Source: Ktedonobacteraceae bacterium
GTDB taxonomy: Bacteria; Chloroflexota; Ktedonobacteria; Ktedonobacterales; Ktedonobacteraceae
Length of the DNA stretch: 10,162 nt
Direction of reading: 5' to 3'
Assembly (NCBI GenBank): GCA_014896635.1
Contig: JADBKA010000168.1
Coordinates: forward strand, 1-10,162
Positions 1 through 4,680 of this stretch are shown here, piece by piece. Position 1 is the first letter of the stretch; each line of letters opens with the position of its first letter. The translations under genes were made by a program, and so were the position numbers. Under the pieces are notes generated by a model, which made no database searches, was not told the origin of the DNA, and saw nothing but the letters and a program-made list of their open reading frames with translations.

Positions 1-335
1 CTTGACGCGCCTGGCTCCTTTCCGCTATTGATTTACTGATCTTCAGACACACTCTAATAGCCCGAGAGCATCGGCTCAAAGCGGGAGTATTTGAAGCTAC
101 CATCAATGACTTACGTGCGGCTAGCTCAAGTGGCAATGAACAGCTTTCGGCAACCATTTTTGAGAGTCGCACGCTACAGTCAAGTCTAGAAAGTAGACAT
201 CGAGCAGGCTGAGCCAAACGCCATAAGGGATAAGATGCATATAACTGTGAATATGCTGAGCATCCATCGGCCTTGTAGTGTGACGTCGTCTTCTGAACAG
301 GACCGAGCCTGGCTAGCGAAGTTGACAGACTCCGA
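1..335. other. unassigned stretch at left edge
   Basis: No gene could be assigned here. One plus-strand frame is open from base 6 to a stop at 212-214 (about 69 codons), but it has an in-frame stop at 3-5, no start codon preceded by a ribosome binding site, and no motif I recognise. A second short plus-strand frame (235-393, ATG start) has only a weak purine-rich stretch before it and runs antisense into the end of the methyltransferase-like gene. The stretch could be intergenic DNA, or the eroded remains of a gene whose main part lies left of the window. I see no tRNA, terminator or repeat in it. Confidence 0.4.
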
Positions 336-749
336 CTACGACGAGATGCGACGAGGAACCCATCGCGGCACGGTGCGCAGATACCTTTCATAGCTCTCCC
401 CAAACCGGCGACGGAGTGAGGGTTCCTCGACGTTGACCACAAACAGATGGGTCATTCCCATCAGCAGCAGGACATAGCCAGCCAGCAACCACGAGTGAAA
501 AAGAATGGCCTCTGCCATCACCACCAGAAAGACCGCAAGATACATGGGATTGCGTACCCATTGATACGGTCCCGCTTGCACCAGAAAGATCGGGGCATCC
601 ACAGGAGCCAGCGTCCCTTTCCCCAGACCGGCCAGCAGAGGCAACAAACCAATCAGCCAGAGAGGGAAGGTTAGAAGCGTTACCCCTCCCGATACCTGCA
701 ACAGAAGCCAGGGAACGATACCCATGATGGTTGCCAGGGCCAGAATCAT
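336..749 (-). CDS. isoprenylcysteine carboxyl methyltransferase-like membrane protein, possibly decaying
   Basis: This is a small integral membrane protein of the ICMT/PEMT-like family, whose members use S-adenosylmethionine to methylate lipids or other small substrates at the membrane. The diagnostic region is intact: GPYQWVRNPMY in the middle and EEPSLRRRFGESYERYL near the C-terminus, flanked by hydrophobic helices. From the ATG at 749 it has 137 residues. A strong ribosome site (AAGGAGG, 783-789) lies 33 bases before that ATG but 9 bases before an in-frame ATT at 771-773. Starting there adds eight residues, including ALKSLFF, which resembles the usual family N-terminus. Compared with family members as I remember them, about 13 residues are missing between the second helix (GLLPLLAGL) and GKGTLAPVD. 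The gene may use a rare ATT start or be decaying. It lies downstream of and codirectional with the TetR gene. The substrate is unknown. Confidence 0.8.
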   Translation of the reverse strand: MILALATIMGIVPWLLLQVSGGVTLLTFPLWLIGLLPLLAGLGKGTLAPVDAPIFLVQAGPYQWVRNPMYLAVFLVVMAEAILFHSWLLAGYVLLLMGMTHLFVVNVEEPSLRRRFGESYERYLRTVPRWVPRRISS

Positions 750-782
750 AAAAAAGAGCGATTTGAGAGCAATTATGAAGAA

Positions 783-789
783 CCTCCTT
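783..789 (-). promoter_or_regulatory. strong ribosome binding site facing an ATT codon
   Basis: The minus strand reads AAGGAGG here. Nine bases further on lies an in-frame ATT (773-771) that opens the methyltransferase-like gene with residues ALKSLFF, and the first ATG is 33 bases away. The only other nearby start-like codon, a TTG, is in another frame and soon meets a stop. The site therefore favours translation from ATT, or marks a start codon lost by one base change. Confidence 0.55.
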
Positions 790-914
790 CTTTTCCTGAA
801 AACCTTGCAATGGCAGATAAAAATGCTTCCTGATCCTTTTCACATACCTGGCATTTCGTGTTAGTATGATAGATAAAATAGAGCATTACCAGCAGAACCG
901 ACGGTAGCAGGCAA

Positions 915-941
915 CTTTCACAGAAATTTCACTGATGAAAG
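915..941. other. imperfect inverted repeat downstream of the TetR gene
   Basis: CTTTCACAG and CTGATGAAAG can pair into a stem of nine base pairs with one bulged A around an eight-base loop. It lies 64 bases beyond the stop of the leftward TetR gene. Neither strand has a T-run after it, so it is not a convincing intrinsic terminator. It may only weaken read-through into the next gene. Confidence 0.25.
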
Positions 942-1004
942 AGGGGGAGACCGCTTTCGCTTTTTCGCTCATTAAACAGGCATCAAGGCCAATAGAGAGC
1001 ATCA

Positions 1005-1589
1005 TTATCTGGCTTGTATGCCCTCGAAAAGCATTTCCACCATCTGAGAAATCATCGGCTCGGCGGGTTGTTCTAGCAATGCCAGCGTCAGCAAACTGCT
1101 GACCAGCAGATGGACAGCAATGGAGGGCTGGTGGGGCCGGAGTTCTCCTGCCTCGATGCGGCGTTGCAAATATGCTGAGAGCTCGATGACCACCTCTTCC
1201 CTTGCCGGCAGCGCCTGGGAAAGCAGCGTCGAACGAGGAGAAAGGAGTTCGCGGAGCACCAGTCGCAGGATGAGCCGTTTCTCCGGCCACAGCGCAGACA
1301 GGCGGCGAGCAAAGACCACCAGCCCTTCTCGCGCAGGCAGCCCATCTATCTCGGCAAGGACCTGCCGGAGTTGGGGGAGCGGGTTGTGGCGCTGAAAAAC
1401 AGCCACCAGCAGTTCATCTTTGCTACGAAAGTAATGATAAGGTAATCCTTGCGCCACCCCGGCCTCAGTTGCCAGATCCTTGATGCTCACATGCTCTACC
1501 CCTCGTTCAGCGAATAGCGCCAGGGCAAGGTCAAGGAGTTGGTTTCGGCGAGCTTCAGCTTGTAGCTCGCGTGCTGTGGATGGTTTCAT
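1005..1589 (-). CDS. TetR/AcrR family transcriptional regulator
   Basis: A 194-residue one-component repressor of the TetR type. The N-terminal DNA-binding domain is clear: a helix with LLDLALALFAERG (residues 18-30), then SIKDLATEAGVAQGLPYHYF (35-54) as the helix-turn-helix, followed by the typical RSKDELL. The C-terminal ligand-binding part (about 70-194) is all-helical and too variable to name a ligand. The ATG at 1589 is preceded by AAAGGG with a 6-base gap. A consensus-like promoter lies at 1641-1670 and an 18-bp near-palindrome at 1608-1625, between promoter and gene, which suggests autorepression. The next gene leftward, the methyltransferase-like gene, may be cotranscribed or be a target. 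The family assignment is secure; the regulated pathway is not known. Confidence 0.93.
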   Translation of the reverse strand: MKPSTARELQAEARRNQLLDLALALFAERGVEHVSIKDLATEAGVAQGLPYHYFRSKDELLVAVFQRHNPLPQLRQVLAEIDGLPAREGLVVFARRLSALWPEKRLILRLVLRELLSPRSTLLSQALPAREEVVIELSAYLQRRIEAGELRPHQPSIAVHLLVSSLLTLALLEQPAEPMISQMVEMLFEGIQAR

Positions 1590-1607
1590 GCCTGTCCCTT
1601 TCTTTGC

Positions 1608-1625
1608 TGATTGAATGTTCAGTCA
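1608..1625. promoter_or_regulatory. probable TetR operator
   Basis: TGATTGAATGTTCAGTCA is an 18-bp inverted repeat in which 14 positions are symmetric and the remaining four are only T/C or G/A differences. It lies at about +10 to +27 of the predicted TetR transcript. Its length, symmetry and TGAnTGAA-type half-site are usual for TetR-family operators, and the position suits autorepression. Confidence 0.6.
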
Positions 1626-1640
1626 GTGAAATTCGGGAAA

Positions 1641-1670
1641 AGAATAGCACAGAAAAGGAGAGAGTGTCAA
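1641..1670 (-). promoter_or_regulatory. sigma-70-type promoter of the TetR gene
   Basis: On the minus strand a perfect -35 box TTGACA (1670-1665) is followed after 18 bp by TATTCT (1646-1641). TGC immediately before it makes an extended -10. Transcription should start near 1634, upstream of the putative operator and the ribosome binding site. Confidence 0.65.
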
Positions 1671-1713
1671 GAGCCTGACAGGGCAAAACAGTTATTGTCG
1701 TGACGCATCGCCC

Positions 1714-2193
1714 TCAGTCTTCCTTGTTCCCCATGGTATGCCATGCCTGCGACGGGAGGTTCGCAAGAGCGTGGGAGGAAACGCGCGTCGCAACCCGCTG
1801 GATCAGTTGCTGGAAATTAGGGCATTGCGTGAAGTCCTCAGCCGGACAGTTCAGGACATGCTCGACCATCTCCTTGGCGGCTTGAGCCTGCGCAATCCGC
1901 TGCTGAAGCGCCACTCGATGATGTTCGACCAGCGCCCTGCGGGTCGAGGGATTGGGTGCATCGAGCATCTCACGTAGCTCCTTGAGGCCGAAGCCGGCTT
2001 GCTTACCATACACGATCATCGCCACCCGAGCAATATGTCCTTGAGTATAGCGGCGGCGTCCGCTCACCCTCGCAGCTGGGATCAATAGCCCCATGGCTTC
2101 CCAATGCCGCAGGACGTGGGGGGCCAGGTCGAAGCGGGCGGCGAGCTCGCCGATTGTCATTTCTTCGCTCTGGTTACTCACACTCATCTCCAT
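1714..2193 (-). CDS. MerR family transcriptional regulator
   Basis: This 159-residue protein has the MerR winged helix-turn-helix at its N-terminus: TIGELAARFDLAPHVLRHWE (residues 13-32), then GLLIPAARVSGRRRY, the standard wing. A long helix (about 83-115) should form the antiparallel dimer coiled coil. The tail carries Cys116 and Cys124 in a CPAEDFTQCPNF motif, a pattern seen in a MerR subgroup; whether it senses metal or redox is not known. The start is uncertain: ATG at 2193 has GGAG only 2 bases away, while the second ATG, two codons later, has GGAGAG at a better distance. The gene diverges from the deazaflavin-type oxidoreductase and shares with it a 171-bp region holding a typical MerR promoter, so that gene is its likely target. 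Activation of that promoter by DNA untwisting is known for the family and inferred here. Confidence 0.92.
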   Translation of the reverse strand: MEMSVSNQSEEMTIGELAARFDLAPHVLRHWEAMGLLIPAARVSGRRRYTQGHIARVAMIVYGKQAGFGLKELREMLDAPNPSTRRALVEHHRVALQQRIAQAQAAKEMVEHVLNCPAEDFTQCPNFQQLIQRVATRVSSHALANLPSQAWHTMGNKED

Positions 2194-2218
2194 CTCTCCA
2201 TTTTTTCTCCGTATACAC

Positions 2219-2249
2219 TTGACTTCATGTTAACATGAACTTGTATAGT
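2219..2249 (+). promoter_or_regulatory. MerR-type promoter of the oxidoreductase gene
   Basis: TTGACT (2219-2224) and TATAGT (2244-2249) are 19 bp apart. This over-long spacer is the hallmark of promoters that MerR proteins activate by untwisting DNA. It carries a perfect 16-bp palindrome, TTCATGTTAACATGAA (2224-2239). The promoter points to the oxidoreductase and lies beside the MerR gene. Transcription should start near 2256, giving a leader of about 110 bases. Confidence 0.85.
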
Positions 2250-2308
2250 CTAGGAGAGAGTTGTGAATGTTGTCAAGAAGAACGACTACAAAGGAGAACT
2301 CAAATAAG

Positions 2309-2326
2309 CTCTGTGTTCTTACAGAG
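2309..2326 (+). other. small hairpin in the oxidoreductase leader
   Basis: CTCTGT and ACAGAG form a perfect 6-bp stem around the loop GTTCTT. No T-run follows, so it is not a terminator. Together with the palindrome just downstream it makes the 5' leader noticeably structured. Confidence 0.4.
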
Positions 2327-2328
2327 AG

Positions 2329-2344
2329 AAACGAATATTCGTTT
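2329..2344. promoter_or_regulatory. perfect 16-bp palindrome before the oxidoreductase ribosome site
   Basis: AAACGAATATTCGTTT is a perfect palindrome ending 7 bases before the AAAGGAG ribosome site. It differs in sequence from the MerR operator, so a second regulator of TetR or similar type could bind it as a roadblock. Alternatively it may fold in the mRNA near the ribosome site. Confidence 0.45.
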
Positions 2345-2364
2345 GAGCAAGAAAGGAGATATTC

Positions 2365-2814
2365 ATGGCAAAAACCTTGCATCTCACTCTCGTTGATCGC
2401 ATAGGAGACGCACTATTCATGGCACTGCTGCGTGCCGGCGTCAAAATCGGGACGATGTCGCTGCTCACCGTGCGCGGTCGCAAAAGTGGTCGGCCACATA
2501 CCGTTCCGGTGCTCCTCGTTGAGCAGGAGGGAAAGCGTTGGCTGGTCGCACCTTACGGGGAGGTGCAGTGGGTACGCAACATCAGGGCAGCAGGAACGGC
2601 AACGCTCACCCGTGGTCGCCGTTCTGAGGTCATCTCCGTGAGAGAACTGGAAGCCAGAGAGGCGGCTCCTATCCTCAAACAGTACCTCTTCAAGGCCACT
2701 GCAACCCGACCCTACTTCGATGCCACGAAAGACTCGCCACTCGAGGCTTTTGAGCATGAGGCGGTCCGTCACCCGGTCTTTCAGATCACGACGATGGAAG
2801 AACCTTCTCACTAG
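2365..2814 (+). CDS. nitroreductase-family deazaflavin (F420)-type oxidoreductase
   Basis: A 149-residue split-barrel flavin-binding protein of the family often named nitroreductase/deazaflavin-dependent oxidoreductase. Members studied in mycobacteria bind F420 or related flavins and reduce quinones or nitro compounds. The family core is present: LLTVRGRKSGRPHTVPV (residues 33-49), then WLVAPYGEVQWVRNIRAAG (59-77), a cofactor-phosphate and ring-contact region. Length is normal for the family. The ATG follows AAAGGAG (2353-2359) by 5 bases. No secretion signal is seen, so it should be cytoplasmic. It is transcribed from the MerR-type promoter and is likely induced by whatever the neighbouring MerR protein senses, perhaps a xenobiotic or redox stress. 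Whether the cofactor is F420, FMN or heme cannot be told from sequence alone. Confidence 0.88.
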   Translation: MAKTLHLTLVDRIGDALFMALLRAGVKIGTMSLLTVRGRKSGRPHTVPVLLVEQEGKRWLVAPYGEVQWVRNIRAAGTATLTRGRRSEVISVRELEAREAAPILKQYLFKATATRPYFDATKDSPLEAFEHEAVRHPVFQITTMEEPSH

Positions 2815-2892
2815 AGACCCTACGCGGTAGCGATAGACTTCTTTGAACGCTTCGGTTTCTTCGCGTTTCTGGGTTGCAAACAGTGCCTGCAT
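2815..2892 (-). pseudogene. possible remnant of a gene start
   Basis: In the intergenic stretch after the oxidoreductase, the minus strand encodes MQALFATQKREETEAFKEVY and then RYRV in one frame from an ATG at 2892. This resembles the N-terminus of GNAT-like acyltransferases, which often begin with a strand, an E-rich helix and a YRxR motif. After about 26 codons the frame runs into the antisense of the oxidoreductase and loses any resemblance. No good ribosome binding site precedes it. It may be chance, or the stump of a truncated gene. Confidence 0.2.
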
Positions 2893-2908
2893 GCGCTCTT
2901 ACCGAACA

Positions 2909-2921
2909 TGGTATACTACCA
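2909..2921 (+). promoter_or_regulatory. extended -10 promoter of the alpha/beta hydrolase gene, with overlapping dyad
   Basis: TGGTATACT (2909-2917) is a TGn-extended -10 element with TATACT as its hexamer; no good -35 box is visible at 17 bp. Transcription would begin near 2924, about 54 bases before the start codon. The same bases form a dyad, TGGTA-TAC-TACCA (2909-2921), that covers the -10 box and could be a repressor site. Confidence 0.45.
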
Positions 2922-2962
2922 GGGTTTGGGAATTCCAAGCAGGAGCAAGGAAGACTCATCAG

Positions 2963-2969
2963 AAAGGAG
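2963..2969 (+). promoter_or_regulatory. ribosome binding site that sets the hydrolase start
   Basis: AAAGGAG lies 8 bases before the ATG at 2978 but only 2 bases before the in-frame ATG at 2972. It therefore favours the later start (MPGFGSR). The open frame extends upstream to 2843 only because no stop intervenes; that part overlaps the promoter. Confidence 0.75.
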
Positions 2970-2977
2970 AGATGTTC

Positions 2978-4201
2978 ATGCCAGGATTCGGTTCCCGTAA
3001 CCATAAGATCATTGAGCACGGGTTCTTTAGCGACCATGCCCTCGATTTCCAGACGCGCAGCGTCCTTGGAAGGGCGGTGCGCGGGGCCAGCGAGGTCGGC
3101 GAGGTACTGGCGACCGTGGCCCGGATCAACGGCGCGGATGACTGGGCCAGGGAATGGTCGGCAACCGCCAAACGGGTCGAAGCCGAAGCCAACCAGGCGC
3201 GTGCCGCAAAACACCTGGTGAGCGCGTCGTCCGGGTTCCTGCGGGCGGCGACCTATTGGGCCTGTGCCGTGGACGGGCTAACAACTCTGGAGAACAGCGA
3301 GGAGTTACTGGCGACCTTCCAAGCCCACCGCCGCTGTTGGGACGCCTTCATCGATTGCTCCCAAGGCGCATTTGTCCGAATATCCATCCCGTACGAAACG
3401 ACCAGCTTGCCCGGCTACCTGCTGCGACCTGATGCATCTGGACAGGCCCGCCCCACTCTTGTGGTGACCAATGGCAGCGATGGAGCTATCAGCGACCTGT
3501 GGACCTCGGCCGCAGCCGGCGCACTTGCTCGCGGCTGGAATGCCTTCCTCTACGATGGACCCGGTCAGCAATCCTTGCTCTTTGAAGAGCACACGCATTT
3601 CCGACCCGACTGGGAAGCTGTACTGACCCCGGTCGTTGACGCACTCGTCAGCCGTTCGGACATCGACGCCCAGCGGCTGGCGGGCTATGGAATCAGTCAG
3701 GGGGGATACTGGCTCCCGCGTACCCTCGCCTACGAGCATCGCTTCGTCGCTGCTATCGCCGATCCGGGGGTCGTTGACGTCTCGACCTCCTGGACGGTAC
3801 ACATTAGCAAAGGGATGCGCAGCATGCTTGAGAAAGGCGACCGTGTGAGCTTTAACCGCGACATGCAGGTAGCGACCCACCTGCCCGGCCTGCGCCGCAC
3901 TCTCACCTGGCGAAGCCGTCCCTACCAGCACGAGGACTGGTACGACCTCTATCAGGCGGTACAGCAGTACCGGCTCAATTCGGACCAGGCAGCTCTGATC
4001 AGCACACCGCTACTGATCACCGACCCGGCTGACGAGCAGTTCTGGCCCGGCCAATCACGTCAGCTAGCGGACTTGCTCCCCGTTCGGGCGGACCTGGTTG
4101 CCTTTAGTGCCGAAGAAGGGGCAAACTACCACTGCCAACCATTGGGCCGGTTGCTCACTGAGGAGCGGATGTTCAACTGGCTTGAGGACTTCGTGGGCTG
4201 A
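2978..4201 (+). CDS. alpha/beta hydrolase of the 2,6-dihydroxypseudooxynicotine-hydrolase/prolyl-oligopeptidase-like group
   Basis: A 407-residue alpha/beta hydrolase with an N-terminal helical region (about 1-135) and a C-terminal catalytic fold. Visible active-site elements are the strand LVVTNGSDG (161-169, likely oxyanion hole), the nucleophile elbow GYGISQGG (236-243) with Ser240, the acid in LLITDPADEQFWPGQS (345-360, Asp349 or Asp352), and His385 in GANYHCQPLG. The triad is complete, so it should be active. Relatives with this layout cleave C-C or ester bonds in aromatic or polyketide-like compounds; the substrate here is unknown. No signal peptide is seen. The gene has its own promoter and shows no operon link to the oxidoreductase. 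It is much richer in G+C than the MutS genes: two 60-base lines I counted (3121-3180 and 3661-3720) are 67-68% G+C. No terminator directly follows; the nearest is at 4390-4435. Confidence 0.87.
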   Translation: MPGFGSRNHKIIEHGFFSDHALDFQTRSVLGRAVRGASEVGEVLATVARINGADDWAREWSATAKRVEAEANQARAAKHLVSASSGFLRAATYWACAVDGLTTLENSEELLATFQAHRRCWDAFIDCSQGAFVRISIPYETTSLPGYLLRPDASGQARPTLVVTNGSDGAISDLWTSAAAGALARGWNAFLYDGPGQQSLLFEEHTHFRPDWEAVLTPVVDALVSRSDIDAQRLAGYGISQGGYWLPRTLAYEHRFVAAIADPGVVDVSTSWTVHISKGMRSMLEKGDRVSFNRDMQVATHLPGLRRTLTWRSRPYQHEDWYDLYQAVQQYRLNSDQAALISTPLLITDPADEQFWPGQSRQLADLLPVRADLVAFSAEEGANYHCQPLGRLLTEERMFNWLEDFVG

Positions 4202-4304
4202 AATACAAGCCTCTGGTCCTCGTTTACAAAAAAATGTCTTGCTTACCATCGTGGCTGGCATGGCTTACCTGCTCAACTCAATCCACAAGCTCAGCATTTA
4301 TCTC

Positions 4305-4333
4305 TTGCAAATTTTATCAACAAGTGCTATTTT
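4305..4333 (+). promoter_or_regulatory. promoter in the gap before the MutS operon
   Basis: TTGCAA (4305-4310) and TATTTT (4328-4333) are exactly 17 bp apart, and TGC just before the second box makes it an extended -10. Transcription should start near 4340, about 95 bases before the end of a strong terminator. The boxes match consensus at four of six positions each. Confidence 0.5.
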
Positions 4334-4339
4334 ATAGAG

Positions 4340-4435
4340 AAAGGGATGAAGCTCCCCTTTGGCCAACCCGAACCGAACCGCTGAGTATGGCTGATGGCTT
4401 CTACAGGCACAATGTAGAATCCGTCAGCTTTTTTT
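4340..4435 (+). ncRNA. candidate 95-nt small RNA or attenuated leader
   Basis: A promoter ends just before this interval and a strong intrinsic terminator closes it. The predicted RNA has a 5' hairpin (AAAGGG at 4340-4345 with CCCTTT at 4355-4360), a linker with the repeat-like CCCGAACCGAACCG and little pairing, and the terminator hairpin. A 12-codon frame, MKLPFGQPEPNR, runs 4346-4384 and stops 5 bases before the terminator stem, so leader-peptide attenuation of the downstream MutS operon is an alternative. That frame has no properly spaced ribosome site. Expression is not shown; the call rests on promoter and terminator alone. Confidence 0.4.
4390..4435 (+). terminator. strong Rho-independent terminator
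   Basis: GCTGATGGCTTCTACA (4390-4405) pairs with TGTAGAATCCGTCAGC (4413-4428) with one G-T pair and one mismatch, around a 7-base loop, followed by seven T (4429-4435). It acts on rightward transcription. It would end transcripts from the promoter at 4305 and any read-through from the hydrolase gene. Confidence 0.88.
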
Positions 4436-4680
4436 CTGTGCGTCGTTTCCAGAGAGGAGTTTTGATCCTGCTGAGTTTTGCTGGAATCACCCTGGCTCGT
4501 CTGAAGAGCAAAGACGGCGGGCAACAATTCTCTCGGCTCCGGCTTGCCTTGCATAGAGCTTGCAGGCAGATCGTCCGCTCGTTTTGAGCTAGCATGTTCG
4601 TTCAGCCGGAGACGGGCCGGCTCCTGGAAGAACAGAAGCCATGCGATGTATCCATGTCATAACCGGGAGGACTTCTTGCC
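4436..4680 (+). other. structured leader region before the MutS operon
   Basis: No gene is supported here, though the operon promoter must lie in or upstream of it. Three elements can fold: TGCC/TGCA with TGCA/GGCA (about 4545-4568, one bulge); AGCCGG/CCGGCT (4604-4609 with 4617-4622); and CTCCGGCT (4537-4544) with AGCCGGAG (4604-4611). The last two share the same segment and exclude each other. I could not find convincing -35/-10 boxes. A ribosome site GGGAGG (4665-4670) ends the region, 10 bases before the first MutS gene. Confidence 0.35.

Noticed and set aside
235..393. 53-codon plus-strand frame starting at ATG 235
   Set aside because: Weak ribosome site, no known motif, and its second part is antisense to the methyltransferase-like gene end.
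2263..2307. 14-codon leader frame (GTG start, MNVVKKNDYKGELK) in the oxidoreductase leader, with AGGAG at 2252-2256
   Set aside because: The predicted transcript start near 2256 would leave its ribosome site out of the mRNA, and the adjacent hairpin lacks a T-run for attenuation.
2843..2977. In-frame N-terminal extension of the alpha/beta hydrolase
   Set aside because: It crosses the predicted promoter, has no ribosome site, and the strong AAAGGAG supports ATG 2978.
4234..4587. 117-codon open frame in the gap before the MutS operon
   Set aside because: It runs straight through the intrinsic terminator, has no ribosome site and shows no protein-like pattern; a late TTG start at about 4461 has GGAG only 2-3 bases away.
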